Positions 53,937-62,748 of a stretch of 64,000 bases of DNA are shown piece after piece. A program made the position numbers and the translations under genes. The DNA is from Phenylobacterium sp. CCH9-H3 (GTDB lineage: Bacteria > Pseudomonadota > Alphaproteobacteria > Caulobacterales > Caulobacteraceae). The stretch's first letter is position 1. Each line of letters begins with the position of its first letter. Under the pieces are notes generated by a model. The model did no database searches. It was not told the origin of the DNA and saw nothing but the letters and a program-made list of their open reading frames with translations. The stretch is taken from the NCBI RefSeq assembly GCF_001557235.1, contig NZ_LSJI01000272.1, forward strand, positions 1 to 64,000. Reading direction: 5' to 3'.

Positions 53937-55024
53937 GACCGCCAGCGCAGCGTCGCGGGCTCGACGGGGTTCTCGAAGGGCCGCCCTTCGCGGCGGCTCG
54001 CGATCCACTCGCGTTTCAACGCCTGGTACCACTTGGCCTGGCGGTCGGCGTCGTCGATCCAGAGCAGCGTCGGGTCGTGCTTCAGGCCCTGGTTCTGCAG
54101 CTTCACCATGTCGCCGTCCTGGCGCAGGAACGTCCGCGCCATCCGCGCGATCACGGGCCCGAGCAGGCTGAAAGCCGGGTGATCCGACCAGACGATCTGG
54201 GTCACCTGGGTCCGGTTGTCGTCCATGGGTGTCAGACAGGTGAGAGAGAGCACCTGGCGCTTGCCCACCGTCACATGTTCCCAGCGCAAGCCCGGCAGGC
54301 GGAAGGTTATCTCCGTCTCGGGCCGCCCACCCAGTATGGCGTAGGCGCGGCTGTTGCTGGACGGCGCATGCCGGATCATGGCGAAGCCGCTCTCGCGCGG
54401 CTCGAACCGCTTTTCCTTGTCGTGTTCGCTGCCCGCCGTGCGCCACCACCATTGACGATGGACGTAGGGCCCGTGGGCCGGGTCCATCAGGCCGACCACG
54501 GCCTGGTCGACGTGGGCGTCGAACACCATGCGGTCGACGAGTTTCGGGGACCCGCCCACCACGCCGGGAAACAGGGGCGGCGGCTGGTCCGGCTCGCCCA
54601 GGGGAGTAGCGCCCACCCAGACGAAGACCATGCCCTGGCTCTCGGCCACCGCGTACCGCCGCACCTGGATGCGCGAGACGTCCAGGGCCTGGTCCGCGGT
54701 CAGCGAGGGGATCGCCGCACAGGCGCCGTCCGCGCGGAACCGCCAGCCGTGGTACGGGCAGGCCACGGTCTCCACCCCCAGCTCGTCCTTGTGGAAGCGC
54801 CCGGCCGACAGGGGCGCGGCGCGGTGCGGGCAGACGTCACGCAGGGCGAAGAGCTGGCCGCCCCTGGAGCGCCCCAGCGCCACCGGCTCGCCCAGCAGCT
54901 CCACGCGGCTGAGCCGGCCCGGCTTCAGGTCGGCGGACATGGCCGCGAAGTACCAGGCGTCGGTGAGGAAGCCGCGGCCAAAGCGGACGTCCGCCCGGGC
55001 CGTTCGGGGGTCTCCATCAGGCAT
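53933..55024 (-). CDS. Rieske-type aromatic ring-hydroxylating oxygenase, alpha subunit-like
   Basis: A 363-residue oxygenase. The Rieske cluster ligands are CPH (Cys65, His67) and CPYH (Cys89, His92) in DVCPHRAAPLSAGRF and ETVACPYHGWRF. The mononuclear iron region is GLMDPAHGPYVHRQWWW, near residue 185. It resembles VanA/CAO-type monooxygenases acting on methoxy-aromatic or choline-like substrates. No reductase or small subunit gene is adjacent. The substrate is unknown. It is followed by a GH13 gene on the same strand. Confidence 0.9.
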   Translation of the reverse strand: MPDGDPRTARADVRFGRGFLTDAWYFAAMSADLKPGRLSRVELLGEPVALGRSRGGQLFALRDVCPHRAAPLSAGRFHKDELGVETVACPYHGWRFRADGACAAIPSLTADQALDVSRIQVRRYAVAESQGMVFVWVGATPLGEPDQPPPLFPGVVGGSPKLVDRMVFDAHVDQAVVGLMDPAHGPYVHRQWWWRTAGSEHDKEKRFEPRESGFAMIRHAPSSNSRAYAILGGRPETEITFRLPGLRWEHVTVGKRQVLSLTCLTPMDDNRTQVTQIVWSDHPAFSLLGPVIARMARTFLRQDGDMVKLQNQGLKHDPTLLWIDDADRQAKWYQALKREWIASRREGRPFENPVEPATLRWRS

Positions 55025-55041
55025 GCGCTTGTTTTAGCCGG

Positions 55042-56664
55042 CTATATCAGTCGCAGGAAGCACGCCGCGTGGGGCGACAGCCCCACCGAACCGCCGCGCA
55101 GGTCCGCCTCCCCGGCGCGCAGCGGCAGCAGCTCGGCCCGCTCCAGGGAGGGATGGGCGAACACCTGGGGATCGCGCCCGAAGTTGAAGACGCAGACGAT
55201 CTCTTCGCCCTCGTGGCGGCGGATGAAGGCCACGACCGGATCGGCCGTCGCGACAAACTCGATCTGGCCCAGCCGGAGCGCAGGGGTCGCCCTGCGCAGG
55301 GCGATCATTTCCCGGGAGAAGCTGAGCGGGGAGTCCGGGTCCTCACCCTGCTCCTCCACGGACAGGCCGCGATGCTCTTCGGCCAGGGGCAGCCAAGGCT
55401 CCCCATCGGTGAACCCCATCTGCGGCCCGGCCGTCCAGGGCATGGGCGTGCGGCACCCGTCGCGGCCGCCGTCGTACGGCCAGTAGAGGTCGCCCACCGG
55501 GTCGCGCAGCTGATCGCGGGTCAGGGCGGCCTGCGGCAGGCCCAGCTCCTCGCCCTGGTAGATCAGGGTCGTGCCCTTCAGGCTGATCAGCAGGGCGAAG
55601 AGCATCTTGGCCAGTTCGGGCGAGGCGTCGGTGCCGCCGAGACGGCTGACCGTGCGCGGCACGTCGTGGTTCGAGAAGCTGATCGTCGGCCAGTGGTCGG
55701 GATAGGCGGCCAGGGTCTCGAAGTGCTGGGTCACGAAACCGGCCTCCAGCTTGCGCGCCAGCAGCATCACGAAGGTGTAGCCGGAGTGCAGGCCATGGGC
55801 CGGCGGGAGATAGGCGCCGCAGCGCGCCTCCTCCTCCGAGAACTCGCCGAACACGAAGCGCTCGCCGCTCCCCTTGCCGTCGTGCGCCTCGACCCGGCGG
55901 CGGATGACGTCGAGCGTCTCGACGTTCTCCTCCAGATTGGAGTCGTACCAGTGGAGCTGCAGGTTGCCGGCGTGGGACCAGTGGTAGCCGCGGCGCTCCG
56001 CCATGGGCACGGGCGGGTTGGGGGTCAGCGCCGCGTCGTGCAGGAACGTGCCGGCGACATCCAGCCGGAAGCCGTCGACGCCCTTGGCGAGCCAGAAGTC
56101 GAGCACCGACAGCGCCGCCTCGCGGGCGCCGGGAGAGCGCCAGTTGAGCTTGGGCTGCTGGCGCAGGAACTTGTGGTGGTAGTGCTGGCGCCGCGCCGGC
56201 TGGTAGGCCCAGGCCGGGCCGCCGAACACGCTGAGCCAGTTGTTCGGCGCCGTGCCGTCTTCCCGGGGGTCGGCCCAGACGTACCAGTCGGCCTTGGGCC
56301 CGTCCTTGCCGCCGGTCAGGCTCTCCACGAACCAGGGATGCACGTCGGAGGTGTGGCTGAGCACTTCGTCCAGCACGACCTTCAGGCCGCGCGCATGCGC
56401 CGCGTCGAGCAGGCGCTGGAAATCCTCGTGCGTGCCGTAATCGCCCTGGATCCCCTCGAAGTCGGCGATGTCGTAGCCCCAGTCGCGGTTCGGCGATGGG
56501 TGGATCGGGGACAGCCACAGGCCATCGACGCCCAGGCTCTGGATGTAGTCCAGCTTGGCCAGGACGCCGGGCAGGTCGCCGTGGCCGTCGCCGTCGGAGT
56601 CGAAGAAGCTGCGGACGTAGACGTGGTAGAGGATCGCGCCCTTCCACCAGGGTTCGCCGGTCAT
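55042..56664 (-). CDS. GH13 alpha-glucosidase
   Basis: A 540-residue TIM-barrel enzyme that hydrolyses or transfers alpha-glucosyl units. Conserved regions are YHVYVRSFFDSDGDGHGD, DEVLSHTSDVHPWF, GVDGFRLDVAGTFLHD (nucleophile Asp), VFGEFSEEE (acid Glu) and ISFSNHDVPRTVSRL (third Asp). It resembles oligo-1,6-glucosidase/maltase or sucrose-hydrolase types. No signal peptide is seen, so it is cytoplasmic. It is separated from the ClpP gene by a REPIN of family C. No transporter gene is adjacent. Confidence 0.94.
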   Translation of the reverse strand: MTGEPWWKGAILYHVYVRSFFDSDGDGHGDLPGVLAKLDYIQSLGVDGLWLSPIHPSPNRDWGYDIADFEGIQGDYGTHEDFQRLLDAAHARGLKVVLDEVLSHTSDVHPWFVESLTGGKDGPKADWYVWADPREDGTAPNNWLSVFGGPAWAYQPARRQHYHHKFLRQQPKLNWRSPGAREAALSVLDFWLAKGVDGFRLDVAGTFLHDAALTPNPPVPMAERRGYHWSHAGNLQLHWYDSNLEENVETLDVIRRRVEAHDGKGSGERFVFGEFSEEEARCGAYLPPAHGLHSGYTFVMLLARKLEAGFVTQHFETLAAYPDHWPTISFSNHDVPRTVSRLGGTDASPELAKMLFALLISLKGTTLIYQGEELGLPQAALTRDQLRDPVGDLYWPYDGGRDGCRTPMPWTAGPQMGFTDGEPWLPLAEEHRGLSVEEQGEDPDSPLSFSREMIALRRATPALRLGQIEFVATADPVVAFIRRHEGEEIVCVFNFGRDPQVFAHPSLERAELLPLRAGEADLRGGSVGLSPHAACFLRLI

Positions 56665-56668
56665 CGTT

Positions 56669-56813
56669 GCTCCCCCTCAGGGGGAGCTCCGGCGAAGCCG
56701 GTGAGGGGGCTTCCGCTCAAAACTCCACCTGCGCTCAAGAAAAAGGGGCTGCCGATCCATCTGAACGGAAGCCCCCTCCGTCGCCTGCGGCGACACCTCC
56801 CCCGAAGGGGAGG
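56669..56813. repeat. REPIN-like palindromic element, family C, copy 2
   Basis: The left unit GCTCCCCCtcaGGGGGAGC is followed by GAGGGGGCTTCC, an unrelated centre of about 45 bases, and the inverted right unit GAAGCCCCCTCCGTCGCctgcGGCGACacctccccc. Right-unit sequence is nearly identical to that of copy 1. Unlike the other copies it lies between co-directional genes (ClpP upstream, glucosidase downstream). Confidence 0.8.
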
Positions 56814-56815
56814 AA

Positions 56816-57490
56816 CTAGACTTCCGACGCGTCGGTGACGATCTTGGAGACCAGCCCGTATTCGACGGCCTGCTCGGCGCTCATCCAGAAGTTCCGCTGG
56901 GTGTCCTTGACGACCTTCTCATAGGTCTGGCCGGTCTCGCGGGCGATGAGGCGGTTCAGCCGCTCCTGCATCTTGATGATCTCTTCCGCCTCGATCTCGA
57001 TGTCCGAGGCCTGGCCGCGCACGCCGCCGGCGGGCTGGTGCAGCAGGAAGCGGGTGTTGGGCAGGCAGAGCCGGTTTTCCTTGGTCGCGCCCAGGAAGAT
57101 GTGTGCGCCGGCGCTGGCCACCCAGCCGGTGCCGATCACCTTCACCTGGTTGCCGCAGAAGCGGATCATGTCGTGGATGGTGTCGCCGCTTTCCACGTGG
57201 CCGCCCGGCGAGTTGATGATCACCCGGATCGGCTTGTCGCTCTCGCTGGCGAGGGCGGTGATCTGGGCGGTGACCCGCTCGGCCAGGCGCATGTCGATCT
57301 CGCCGAAGATCAGCACGGTCCGCGACTTGAACAGCGCGTTCTGGACCGGCCCGGAGGTCATGGGCATGTCGGGCAGGCGGCCCTTGTCCTCGTCGTCGCC
57401 GTCTTCGTCGTCGAGGTAGGAGATCCACTTCAGCATCTTGGGCAGCCCTGTCTTGTCGCCGCGACCCGCGGCGGGAGTTATGTCCCCCAA
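56816..57490 (-). CDS. ClpP-family protease subunit with Asn at the catalytic Asp position
   Basis: A 224-residue ClpP-like protein. The serine is Ser126 (GWVASAGAHIFLG, versus QAASMGA in E. coli) and the histidine is His151 (LLHQPAGGVRGQASDIEIEAEEI). The acidic residue of the triad, Asp in DTERDRF of E. coli, is replaced by Asn200 (DTQRNFW). An N-terminal extension rich in Asp (DDEDGDDEDKGRLPD) is also unusual. It is expected to be a paralogue forming mixed rings or a regulatory role, as for Listeria ClpP1, which also has Asn. A ClpX or ClpA gene is not in view. Confidence 0.85.
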   Translation of the reverse strand: MGDITPAAGRGDKTGLPKMLKWISYLDDEDGDDEDKGRLPDMPMTSGPVQNALFKSRTVLIFGEIDMRLAERVTAQITALASESDKPIRVIINSPGGHVESGDTIHDMIRFCGNQVKVIGTGWVASAGAHIFLGATKENRLCLPNTRFLLHQPAGGVRGQASDIEIEAEEIIKMQERLNRLIARETGQTYEKVVKDTQRNFWMSAEQAVEYGLVSKIVTDASEV

Positions 57491-57541
57491 CAGCTATTGG
57501 TCCGGACGCGTGTCGGCAAGCGGCGGATGACGATTCCGCGC

Positions 57542-59017
57542 CTACCGCGCCGCGGTCAGCACCAGCCGGGCGTAGAACTGGACCATCTTCTCCAGGTTGC
57601 CGAGCGCGATGTGCTCGTTGACGCCGTGGATCATCTGGACGTCCGCCAGGTCGAACTCCACCGGCTGGAACCGGTAGACGTCCTTGGCCACGGGCGTGAG
57701 GAAGCGGCTGTCGGTGCCCGCGGTCACCAGGCTGGGGGCGACCGGGGCCTGGGCCACGGCGCCCGCGGTGGCCGCGACCACCTTCCAGCCCCACGAACTG
57801 GAGGACGACACCGGCGACGGCTCGTTGGGCGGGGCGTTCCAGGCCAGGGTCACCGGCAGGTCGCCCACCGCCGCCTTGGCCCGCGCCATCACCGTCTCCG
57901 AAGTGTCGCCGGGCGCGATGCGGTAATTGATCCACGCGGTGGCGTCCTGCGGGAGGACATTCTCCTTCGGACTGCCTTTCAGCATGGTCGGGGCGATGGT
58001 GGTGTGCAGCAGGGCGGCGCCGGGCGGGGTCGCGCCGACCTGCTTGGCCAGCAGGCCGCCGAACAGCCATTCGTTGGCCACAGCCATGCGCACCACGAAC
58101 GGCGCCTCGGGGGCCAGCGTCTTGACCATCTCTGCGCCGGGGCCCTGGAAGGCCATGGGGAACGGATCGTCCGCGATCGCCACCACCGCCCGCGACAGGT
58201 TCACCACGCCGCCCGCGTCGGCTGGCGGCGACGACGAGTGGCCGCCGGCGGCCTTCGCCGTGACGCGCAGCGTGCCGTAGCCCTTCTCCGCTGTGCCGAT
58301 AACGGCCACCTTGCCGCCGCTGATGGGGTTGTCGTTGATGACCGCCAGGCCCTCGTCCAGCACGAACTCGGCGGTGATCCCGCGGGACTTCAGCAGCGCG
58401 GCGGCGGCGCTGGCGCCCTGGCCGGCCACCTCCTCGTCGCCGCCGGAGACGATCATGACCGTGCGGCGCGGCTTGAAGCCCTGTTTCGCCAGGGTCTCCA
58501 ACGCCTCGAAGATGCCGATGAGCGAGCCCTTGTCGTCGATCGCGCCGCGGCCCCAGACGGCGTTCTCGGCGATGGTCCCGCCGAAGGGCGGATACTTCCA
58601 GTCCTTCTCGGTCTCCGGCGTCACCGGCACCACGTCCTGGTGCGCCATCAGGACGATGGGAGCCAACGTCTTGTCGGTTCCGGTCCAGGTGTAGACGAGC
58701 GTCCGGCTGGCCACCTCCTCGCGCGCCATGGCGGCGTGGGCGGCGGGATAGTTCGCCGCCAGCAGGGCGTGGAGTTTCGTCCACTCGGCATCGACGTCCT
58801 CGGCGCGATCCTGGTGGCGGACGGTGGGGATCTGGATCGCCTGACTCAGCCGCTGGGCCGCGCCGGCCACGTCGACGGCGATGGGCGCGGCGACGCTGAT
58901 GGCCGCCGTGTCCGCGGCGGCGGGCGGCCTGAACGTGAAGGTCCGCACCAGGACCACCGCGACAAGCACGATCAGCGCGGCCGCGAGGCCGAGGGCGATC
59001 CGCCCGACGATACGCAT
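57542..59017 (-). CDS. M20 family metallopeptidase with membrane anchor
   Basis: A 491-residue carboxypeptidase-like enzyme. An N-terminal hydrophobic anchor (LGLAAALIVLVAVVLVRTF) is followed by the zinc motifs LMAHQDVVPV (His), WGRGAIDDKGSL (Asp), SGGDEEVAGQGAS (Glu pair) and HGVNEHIAL (His). These match M20 peptidases such as carboxypeptidase S. The dimerisation domain lies between. A periplasmic role in peptide degradation is likely. It is divergent from the extensin-like gene and may be the end of the ClpP-side run. Confidence 0.93.
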   Translation of the reverse strand: MRIVGRIALGLAAALIVLVAVVLVRTFTFRPPAAADTAAISVAAPIAVDVAGAAQRLSQAIQIPTVRHQDRAEDVDAEWTKLHALLAANYPAAHAAMAREEVASRTLVYTWTGTDKTLAPIVLMAHQDVVPVTPETEKDWKYPPFGGTIAENAVWGRGAIDDKGSLIGIFEALETLAKQGFKPRRTVMIVSGGDEEVAGQGASAAAALLKSRGITAEFVLDEGLAVINDNPISGGKVAVIGTAEKGYGTLRVTAKAAGGHSSSPPADAGGVVNLSRAVVAIADDPFPMAFQGPGAEMVKTLAPEAPFVVRMAVANEWLFGGLLAKQVGATPPGAALLHTTIAPTMLKGSPKENVLPQDATAWINYRIAPGDTSETVMARAKAAVGDLPVTLAWNAPPNEPSPVSSSSSWGWKVVAATAGAVAQAPVAPSLVTAGTDSRFLTPVAKDVYRFQPVEFDLADVQMIHGVNEHIALGNLEKMVQFYARLVLTAAR

Positions 59018-59094
59018 GCTGGAACCCTTCCCCTTTCTCCCGATCCTCGACGCTCGCCCGTTGAACCGCAAGGCGCAGCCGCCATTTCGCAGAG

Positions 59095-59832
59095 GTGCCT
59101 CCCCTCGCCCTCCGCCTGACGCCGCCCTCGCCGGAAGCCCTGGCCGTCGCCGGTCTCTGGTCCGTGCTGGTCGACCTGGCGATCGCCGCCCTGCTGCTGG
59201 GCCTTGCCGTCGCGCGCTGGGCGCCGCCGGAGGACCTGCCCTGGACGCCGCTGCGCCTCGATCAGCCGGTGGGTCTGGCGACCGGCATGAAGTTCGCCGC
59301 GGCCGCCCACGACCCGGGCCGGTGCCGCGCGGTGCTCGCCGAAGGCGGCGTGGCGTTCGTCGAGGAGCCCGACCGGGTGAGCGGCGCCTGCGCGACCCGG
59401 AACACGGTGCGGCTGCAGGGCGGCTCGCTCTCGCCGGCCGCCCCGGTGATGACGTGCCAGCAGGCCCTGGCCTACGCCTTCTGGACACGCCATGCCGTGC
59501 AGCCCGCCGCCCGCGCCGAGCTGGGCGAGCCGGTGACTCGTGTCGAGCACTATGGGACCTATGCCTGTCGCAACCTCTATGGCCGCGCTACGGGCGCCCG
59601 CAGTCAGCACGCCTATGCCAACGCGTTGGACGTCGCCGCCTTCCGCACCGCATCGGGCCGGCGGGTGAGCGTGCTGGGCGACTTCCGGGACGAGGGCGCG
59701 GACGGGCGTTTCCTGCGGCGCGTCCGCGACGGCGCCTGCCCCTGGTTCGCCGCGGTCCTCAGCCCGGACTACAACGCCGCCCACCGCGACCACCTGCATC
59801 TCGACATGGGTCGGTTCCGGGCCTGCCGCTGA
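59095..59832 (+). CDS. Extensin-like secreted/membrane protein
   Basis: A 245-residue protein with an N-terminal membrane helix (VLVDLAIAALLLGLAVARW). The extensin-like C-terminal domain pattern follows: VEHYGTYACRNLYGRATGARSQHAYANALDVAAF, FLRRVRDGACPWFAAVLSPDYNAAHRDHLHLDMG. The fold is related to M15 peptidases and contains the SxHxxAxAxD-like (SQHAYANALD) and HLHLD metal motifs. It may act on peptidoglycan. GTG at 59095 is the start. The SDR gene follows 77 bases downstream. Confidence 0.88.
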   Translation: MPPLALRLTPPSPEALAVAGLWSVLVDLAIAALLLGLAVARWAPPEDLPWTPLRLDQPVGLATGMKFAAAAHDPGRCRAVLAEGGVAFVEEPDRVSGACATRNTVRLQGGSLSPAAPVMTCQQALAYAFWTRHAVQPAARAELGEPVTRVEHYGTYACRNLYGRATGARSQHAYANALDVAAFRTASGRRVSVLGDFRDEGADGRFLRRVRDGACPWFAAVLSPDYNAAHRDHLHLDMGRFRACR

Positions 59833-59882
59833 CCGGGGCCGCCTTGACCTCGCGGCAGCGCCTGACGCAAATGGCCGCAACT

Positions 59883-59896
59883 CAAACAACCGTTTG
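59883..59896. promoter_or_regulatory. PsrA-like inverted repeat upstream of SDR gene at 59910
   Basis: CAAACaaccGTTTG is a perfect match to the [G/C]AAAC-N4-GTTT[G/C] pattern, lying 13 bases before the SDR ATG and touching its ribosome site (GGAAGGA). Its position is like that of the site at 18315 and suggests repression at the start of the transcript. Confidence 0.55.
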
Positions 59897-59909
59897 GAAG
59901 GACGCCCCG

Positions 59910-60707
59910 ATGAGCCAAGTTCTCGAAGCCCCGCCTGTGAGCGTCAACGGTCTGTTCGACCTGACCGGCAAGGTGGCCGTGATCACCGGCTCGTCGCGGG
60001 GCATCGGCCGGGCGATCGCCGAGCGCATGGCCCAGCAGGGCGCCAAGGTGGTGATCAGCTCGCGCAAGGCCGGCCCCTGCGAAGAGGTCGCCGCCCTGAT
60101 CAACGAACGCAGCCCCGGCCACGCCATCGCCGTCCCGGCCAACATCTCCTCGAAGGACGACCTTCAGCGGCTGATGGATGAGACCCGCAAGGCCTTCGGC
60201 AAGATCGACATCCTGGTCTGCAACGCCGCCTCCAACCCCTATTACGGCAGCCAGCTCGAGATCAGCGACGAGGCCTTCACCAAGATCCTGGCTAACAACA
60301 TCATCGCCAACAACTGGATGATCCAGATGGTGGCCCCCGAGATGAAGGAACGTAAGGACGGCGCGATCATCGTGATCTCGTCCATCGGCGGCCTGCGCGG
60401 CACCGAGGTGATCGGCGCCTACGCGATCTCCAAGGCGGCCGACATGCAGCTGGCGCGGAACCTTGCCAAGGAGCTGGGCCCCTACAATGTGCGCATCAAC
60501 TGTGTGGCCCCCGGCCTGGTGAAGACCGATTTCGCCAAGGCGCTGTGGGACACGCCGGCCGGCGAGGAACGGGCCAGCTCCGGCACCCCCTTGCGCCGCC
60601 TGGGCGAGCCCGACGACCTGGCCGGCGCCGCCGTCTACCTGGCCTCGCGCGCCGGCGCCTGGACCACGGGACAGACGATCGTAGTGGATGGTGGGAGCAC
60701 CTGCTGA
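59910..60707 (+). CDS. SDR family oxidoreductase
   Basis: A 265-residue short-chain dehydrogenase: TGSSRGIGRAIAERMAQQGA (TGxxxGIG, near residue 28), VCNAASNPYY, SSIGGLRGTEVIGAYAISK (Ser and YxxxK) and the NADP-type end TIVVDGGST. It could be a 3-ketoacyl-ACP/CoA reductase or another lipid SDR. The PsrA-like operator immediately upstream supports a lipid role. It is followed by a REPIN of family C. Confidence 0.93.
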   Translation: MSQVLEAPPVSVNGLFDLTGKVAVITGSSRGIGRAIAERMAQQGAKVVISSRKAGPCEEVAALINERSPGHAIAVPANISSKDDLQRLMDETRKAFGKIDILVCNAASNPYYGSQLEISDEAFTKILANNIIANNWMIQMVAPEMKERKDGAIIVISSIGGLRGTEVIGAYAISKAADMQLARNLAKELGPYNVRINCVAPGLVKTDFAKALWDTPAGEERASSGTPLRRLGEPDDLAGAAVYLASRAGAWTTGQTIVVDGGSTC

Positions 60708-60716
60708 GGCTTTCAG

Positions 60717-60861
60717 CTCCTCCCCCGAACCGAAGAGTTCGGGGGAGGTGTCAGCGTAGCTGACGGAGGGGGCGCGAGGCAGCTTCTGATGACTGTCGGC
60801 CTTGCGCCCCTCCGTCGTCGCGTTCGCGCCGGTCCACCTCCCCCGCTGCGCAGGGGAGGAG
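60717..60861. repeat. REPIN-like palindromic element, family C, copy 3
   Basis: The left unit CCTCCCCCGAACcgaagaGTTCGGGGGAGG has a long perfect stem and a second hairpin TCAGCgtaGCTGA, the same as in copy 1. The right unit has CCCCTCCGTCGTCGCG and CCTCCCCCgctgcgCAGGGGAGG. It fills the gap between the convergent SDR and methyltransferase genes. Confidence 0.8.
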
Positions 60862-60871
60862 CGATAACCGC

Positions 60872-61540
60872 CTAGACCTTCACCACCAGTTCCAGCCCGT
60901 TATCGAAGGGCAGGGTCATGGTCTTGAGGCCGTTCCTGGGATCCTCGACGAACGCAAAGAAGTGGCGATAGGCCTCGCGGAACTGCGTGGTGTTGTCGGC
61001 GACGATGACGGCGCCCGGCCGCAGGTGCGGTGCGACCAGTTCCAGGGCCGGGCGGGCCATCTCGGTCCAGATGTCCATCAGGACGAAATCGACGGGCCCC
61101 TCGATCACCTTCAGCGTCTCGCGCAGGTCGCCCTCGCGAAGGTCGATGAGATCCGAGACCCCGGCGGCCGCGAAGTTGGCGCGGGCCTGCGCGGCCTTCG
61201 CCGGCTCGTATTCCGTGCCGATCACGACCCCGCCGCCGTTCGCGCGGACCGCGTCGGCCAGATAGAGGGTCGAGACGCCGAAGCTGGTGCCCACCTCCAC
61301 CACCCGCGTGGCGCGCAGCGCACGGCACAGCATGTGGCAGAACTCGGCCTTGATCGGCTCCAGGGCCACCATCTTATCGGCCATGAACCGGTTGGCGTCG
61401 TCGTCCAGTCCATCCCAGGTGAGGTCACCCTTCTGCGCCCGCGCGATGAAGTAGCCGATGGTCTCCGCCTCCTGAGCGGCGCTGGCCGCCTGCAGCGTCT
61501 CGATGCGCGCCTTCAGCGCGGCGTCGCCGATGACGCTCAT
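60872..61540 (-). CDS. O-methyltransferase (class I SAM-dependent)
   Basis: A 222-residue methyltransferase with the SAM motif VVEVGTSFGVSTLYLADAVRANGG, the acidic EYEPAKAAQ after beta-2, and FVLMDIWTEM followed by VAPHLRPGAVIVADNT. This is the pattern of catechol-type O-methyltransferases acting on small phenols or on CoA esters. Its start overlaps the VOC stop by four bases (ATGA), so the two are co-translated. Confidence 0.87.
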   Translation of the reverse strand: MSVIGDAALKARIETLQAASAAQEAETIGYFIARAQKGDLTWDGLDDDANRFMADKMVALEPIKAEFCHMLCRALRATRVVEVGTSFGVSTLYLADAVRANGGGVVIGTEYEPAKAAQARANFAAAGVSDLIDLREGDLRETLKVIEGPVDFVLMDIWTEMARPALELVAPHLRPGAVIVADNTTQFREAYRHFFAFVEDPRNGLKTMTLPFDNGLELVVKV

Positions 61541-61911
61541 GTCCAGGCCTCGCGCTCGTACTGCATGGCTCCGGCGACGTTGCCCTCGCTGTCGCGGAAG
61601 TAGATCAGCTCGCCCACGCCTTCGATGCGGAACGGGGCCATCAGGATCACGCCCCCCGCCGCCTCGATGGCGCTCACCGTGGCCTGGATGTCGTCGACGC
61701 CGAAGGTGATCTCCGTGCCCGGCATCCGCTGGCCGCCCACGTCGCGGCGGCCTTGCAGCGCGCCCAGGTGGCCTTCGCCGGTCGAGCGGGTCTGGTAGAA
61801 GCCGGGCGGACCCCACGGCGTGAAGGTCCAGCCGAACACCTCCTCGTAGAACCGCTTGGCGCGGGGGACGTCGTCGGCGTTGATGGCGAAGTGGCGGAGG
61901 GTTCCGGGCAT
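61537..61911 (-). CDS. VOC family protein upstream of methyltransferase
   Basis: A 124-residue vicinal-oxygen-chelate protein: MPGTLRHFAINADDVPRAKRFYEEVFGWTFTPWGPPGFYQ, then FGVDDIQATVSAIEAAGG and YFRDSEGNVAGAMQYE. The start is the ATG at 61911 because AAGGAG sits six bases before it; the TTG at 61932 would put this ribosome site inside the protein. It is coupled to the methyltransferase and divergent from the AraC gene over 66 bases, so AraC may control both. Confidence 0.88.
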   Translation of the reverse strand: MPGTLRHFAINADDVPRAKRFYEEVFGWTFTPWGPPGFYQTRSTGEGHLGALQGRRDVGGQRMPGTEITFGVDDIQATVSAIEAAGGVILMAPFRIEGVGELIYFRDSEGNVAGAMQYEREAWT

Positions 61912-61977
61912 GTCGAGCTCCTTCGCCGACAAGCTAGGCCTGGGTCTCGCGACGCGCTTGCGCTAGTCTGACGAATT

Positions 61978-62748
61978 ATGTCGCTCATGCGCCAGAACGC
62001 CCGCGACGTGGACGGCTTTCCGGTCCGGGGGCTGGCCGTCACCTATCGCGACCGCGCCCGCCTCGACCGCCACACCCACCCCTGGGCGCAGCTGGTCTAC
62101 GCCGCCAGCGGGACCATGCGGGTCTCGACCCCAGACGCGGCCTGGCTGGCGCCGCCCACGCGGGCCATCTGGGTGCCCGGTGGCGTGCCGCACGAGATCG
62201 AGATGCGCGGGACCGTGGCCATGCGCACCCTCTATCTGGCGCCGGCCGGCGAGGATCCGCGGCTGTCCGCCTGCCGGGCTATCGAGGTGGCGCCGCTGCT
62301 ACGCGAACTGATCCTGCATGTGGTGAAGCTGGGGATGTTGGACACCGATACGCCGGCGCATGCACGACTGGAGGGCTTGCTGGTCGACCTGCTGGCCGAC
62401 GCCGCCACCGTGCCGTTCGAGCTTCCGCTGCCTACCGACCCGCGAGCGCGCGCCTTCGCCGATCGCCTGCTCGCCGACCCGGGGGCAGAGGCGTCGCTGG
62501 CCGAACTTGCCCGGGGCGCCGGGGCTAGCCTCCGCACTCTCCAGCGCCGGTTCCTTGCCGAGACCGCCCTGTCGCTGGAAGCCTGGCGGGGACGGGCGCG
62601 GATGCAGCAGGCGGTGGTGTCGCTGTCGAACGGCGCGCCGGTGACCGAAGCGGCGCTGGACGCCGGCTACCAGAGCCCGTCCGCCTTCATCGCCGCGTTC
62701 AAGAAGGCCTTCGGCGTCACGCCGGCGCGGTGGCGCGGGTCGCTCTGA
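61978..62748 (+). CDS. AraC family transcriptional regulator
   Basis: A 256-residue regulator. An N-terminal cupin-like arm domain (RTHPWAQLVYAASGTMRVSTPD; here DRHTHPWAQLVY) binds a small ligand, and the C-terminal double helix-turn-helix has SLAELARGAGASLRTLQRRFLAETALSLEAWRGRARMQQAV and VTEAALDAGYQSPSAFIAAFKKAFGVTPARWR. It is divergent from the VOC-methyltransferase pair, its likely target. The 3' end overlaps the convergent aminotransferase gene by 32 bases. The inducer is unknown. Confidence 0.93.
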   Translation: MSLMRQNARDVDGFPVRGLAVTYRDRARLDRHTHPWAQLVYAASGTMRVSTPDAAWLAPPTRAIWVPGGVPHEIEMRGTVAMRTLYLAPAGEDPRLSACRAIEVAPLLRELILHVVKLGMLDTDTPAHARLEGLLVDLLADAATVPFELPLPTDPRARAFADRLLADPGAEASLAELARGAGASLRTLQRRFLAETALSLEAWRGRARMQQAVVSLSNGAPVTEAALDAGYQSPSAFIAAFKKAFGVTPARWRGSL

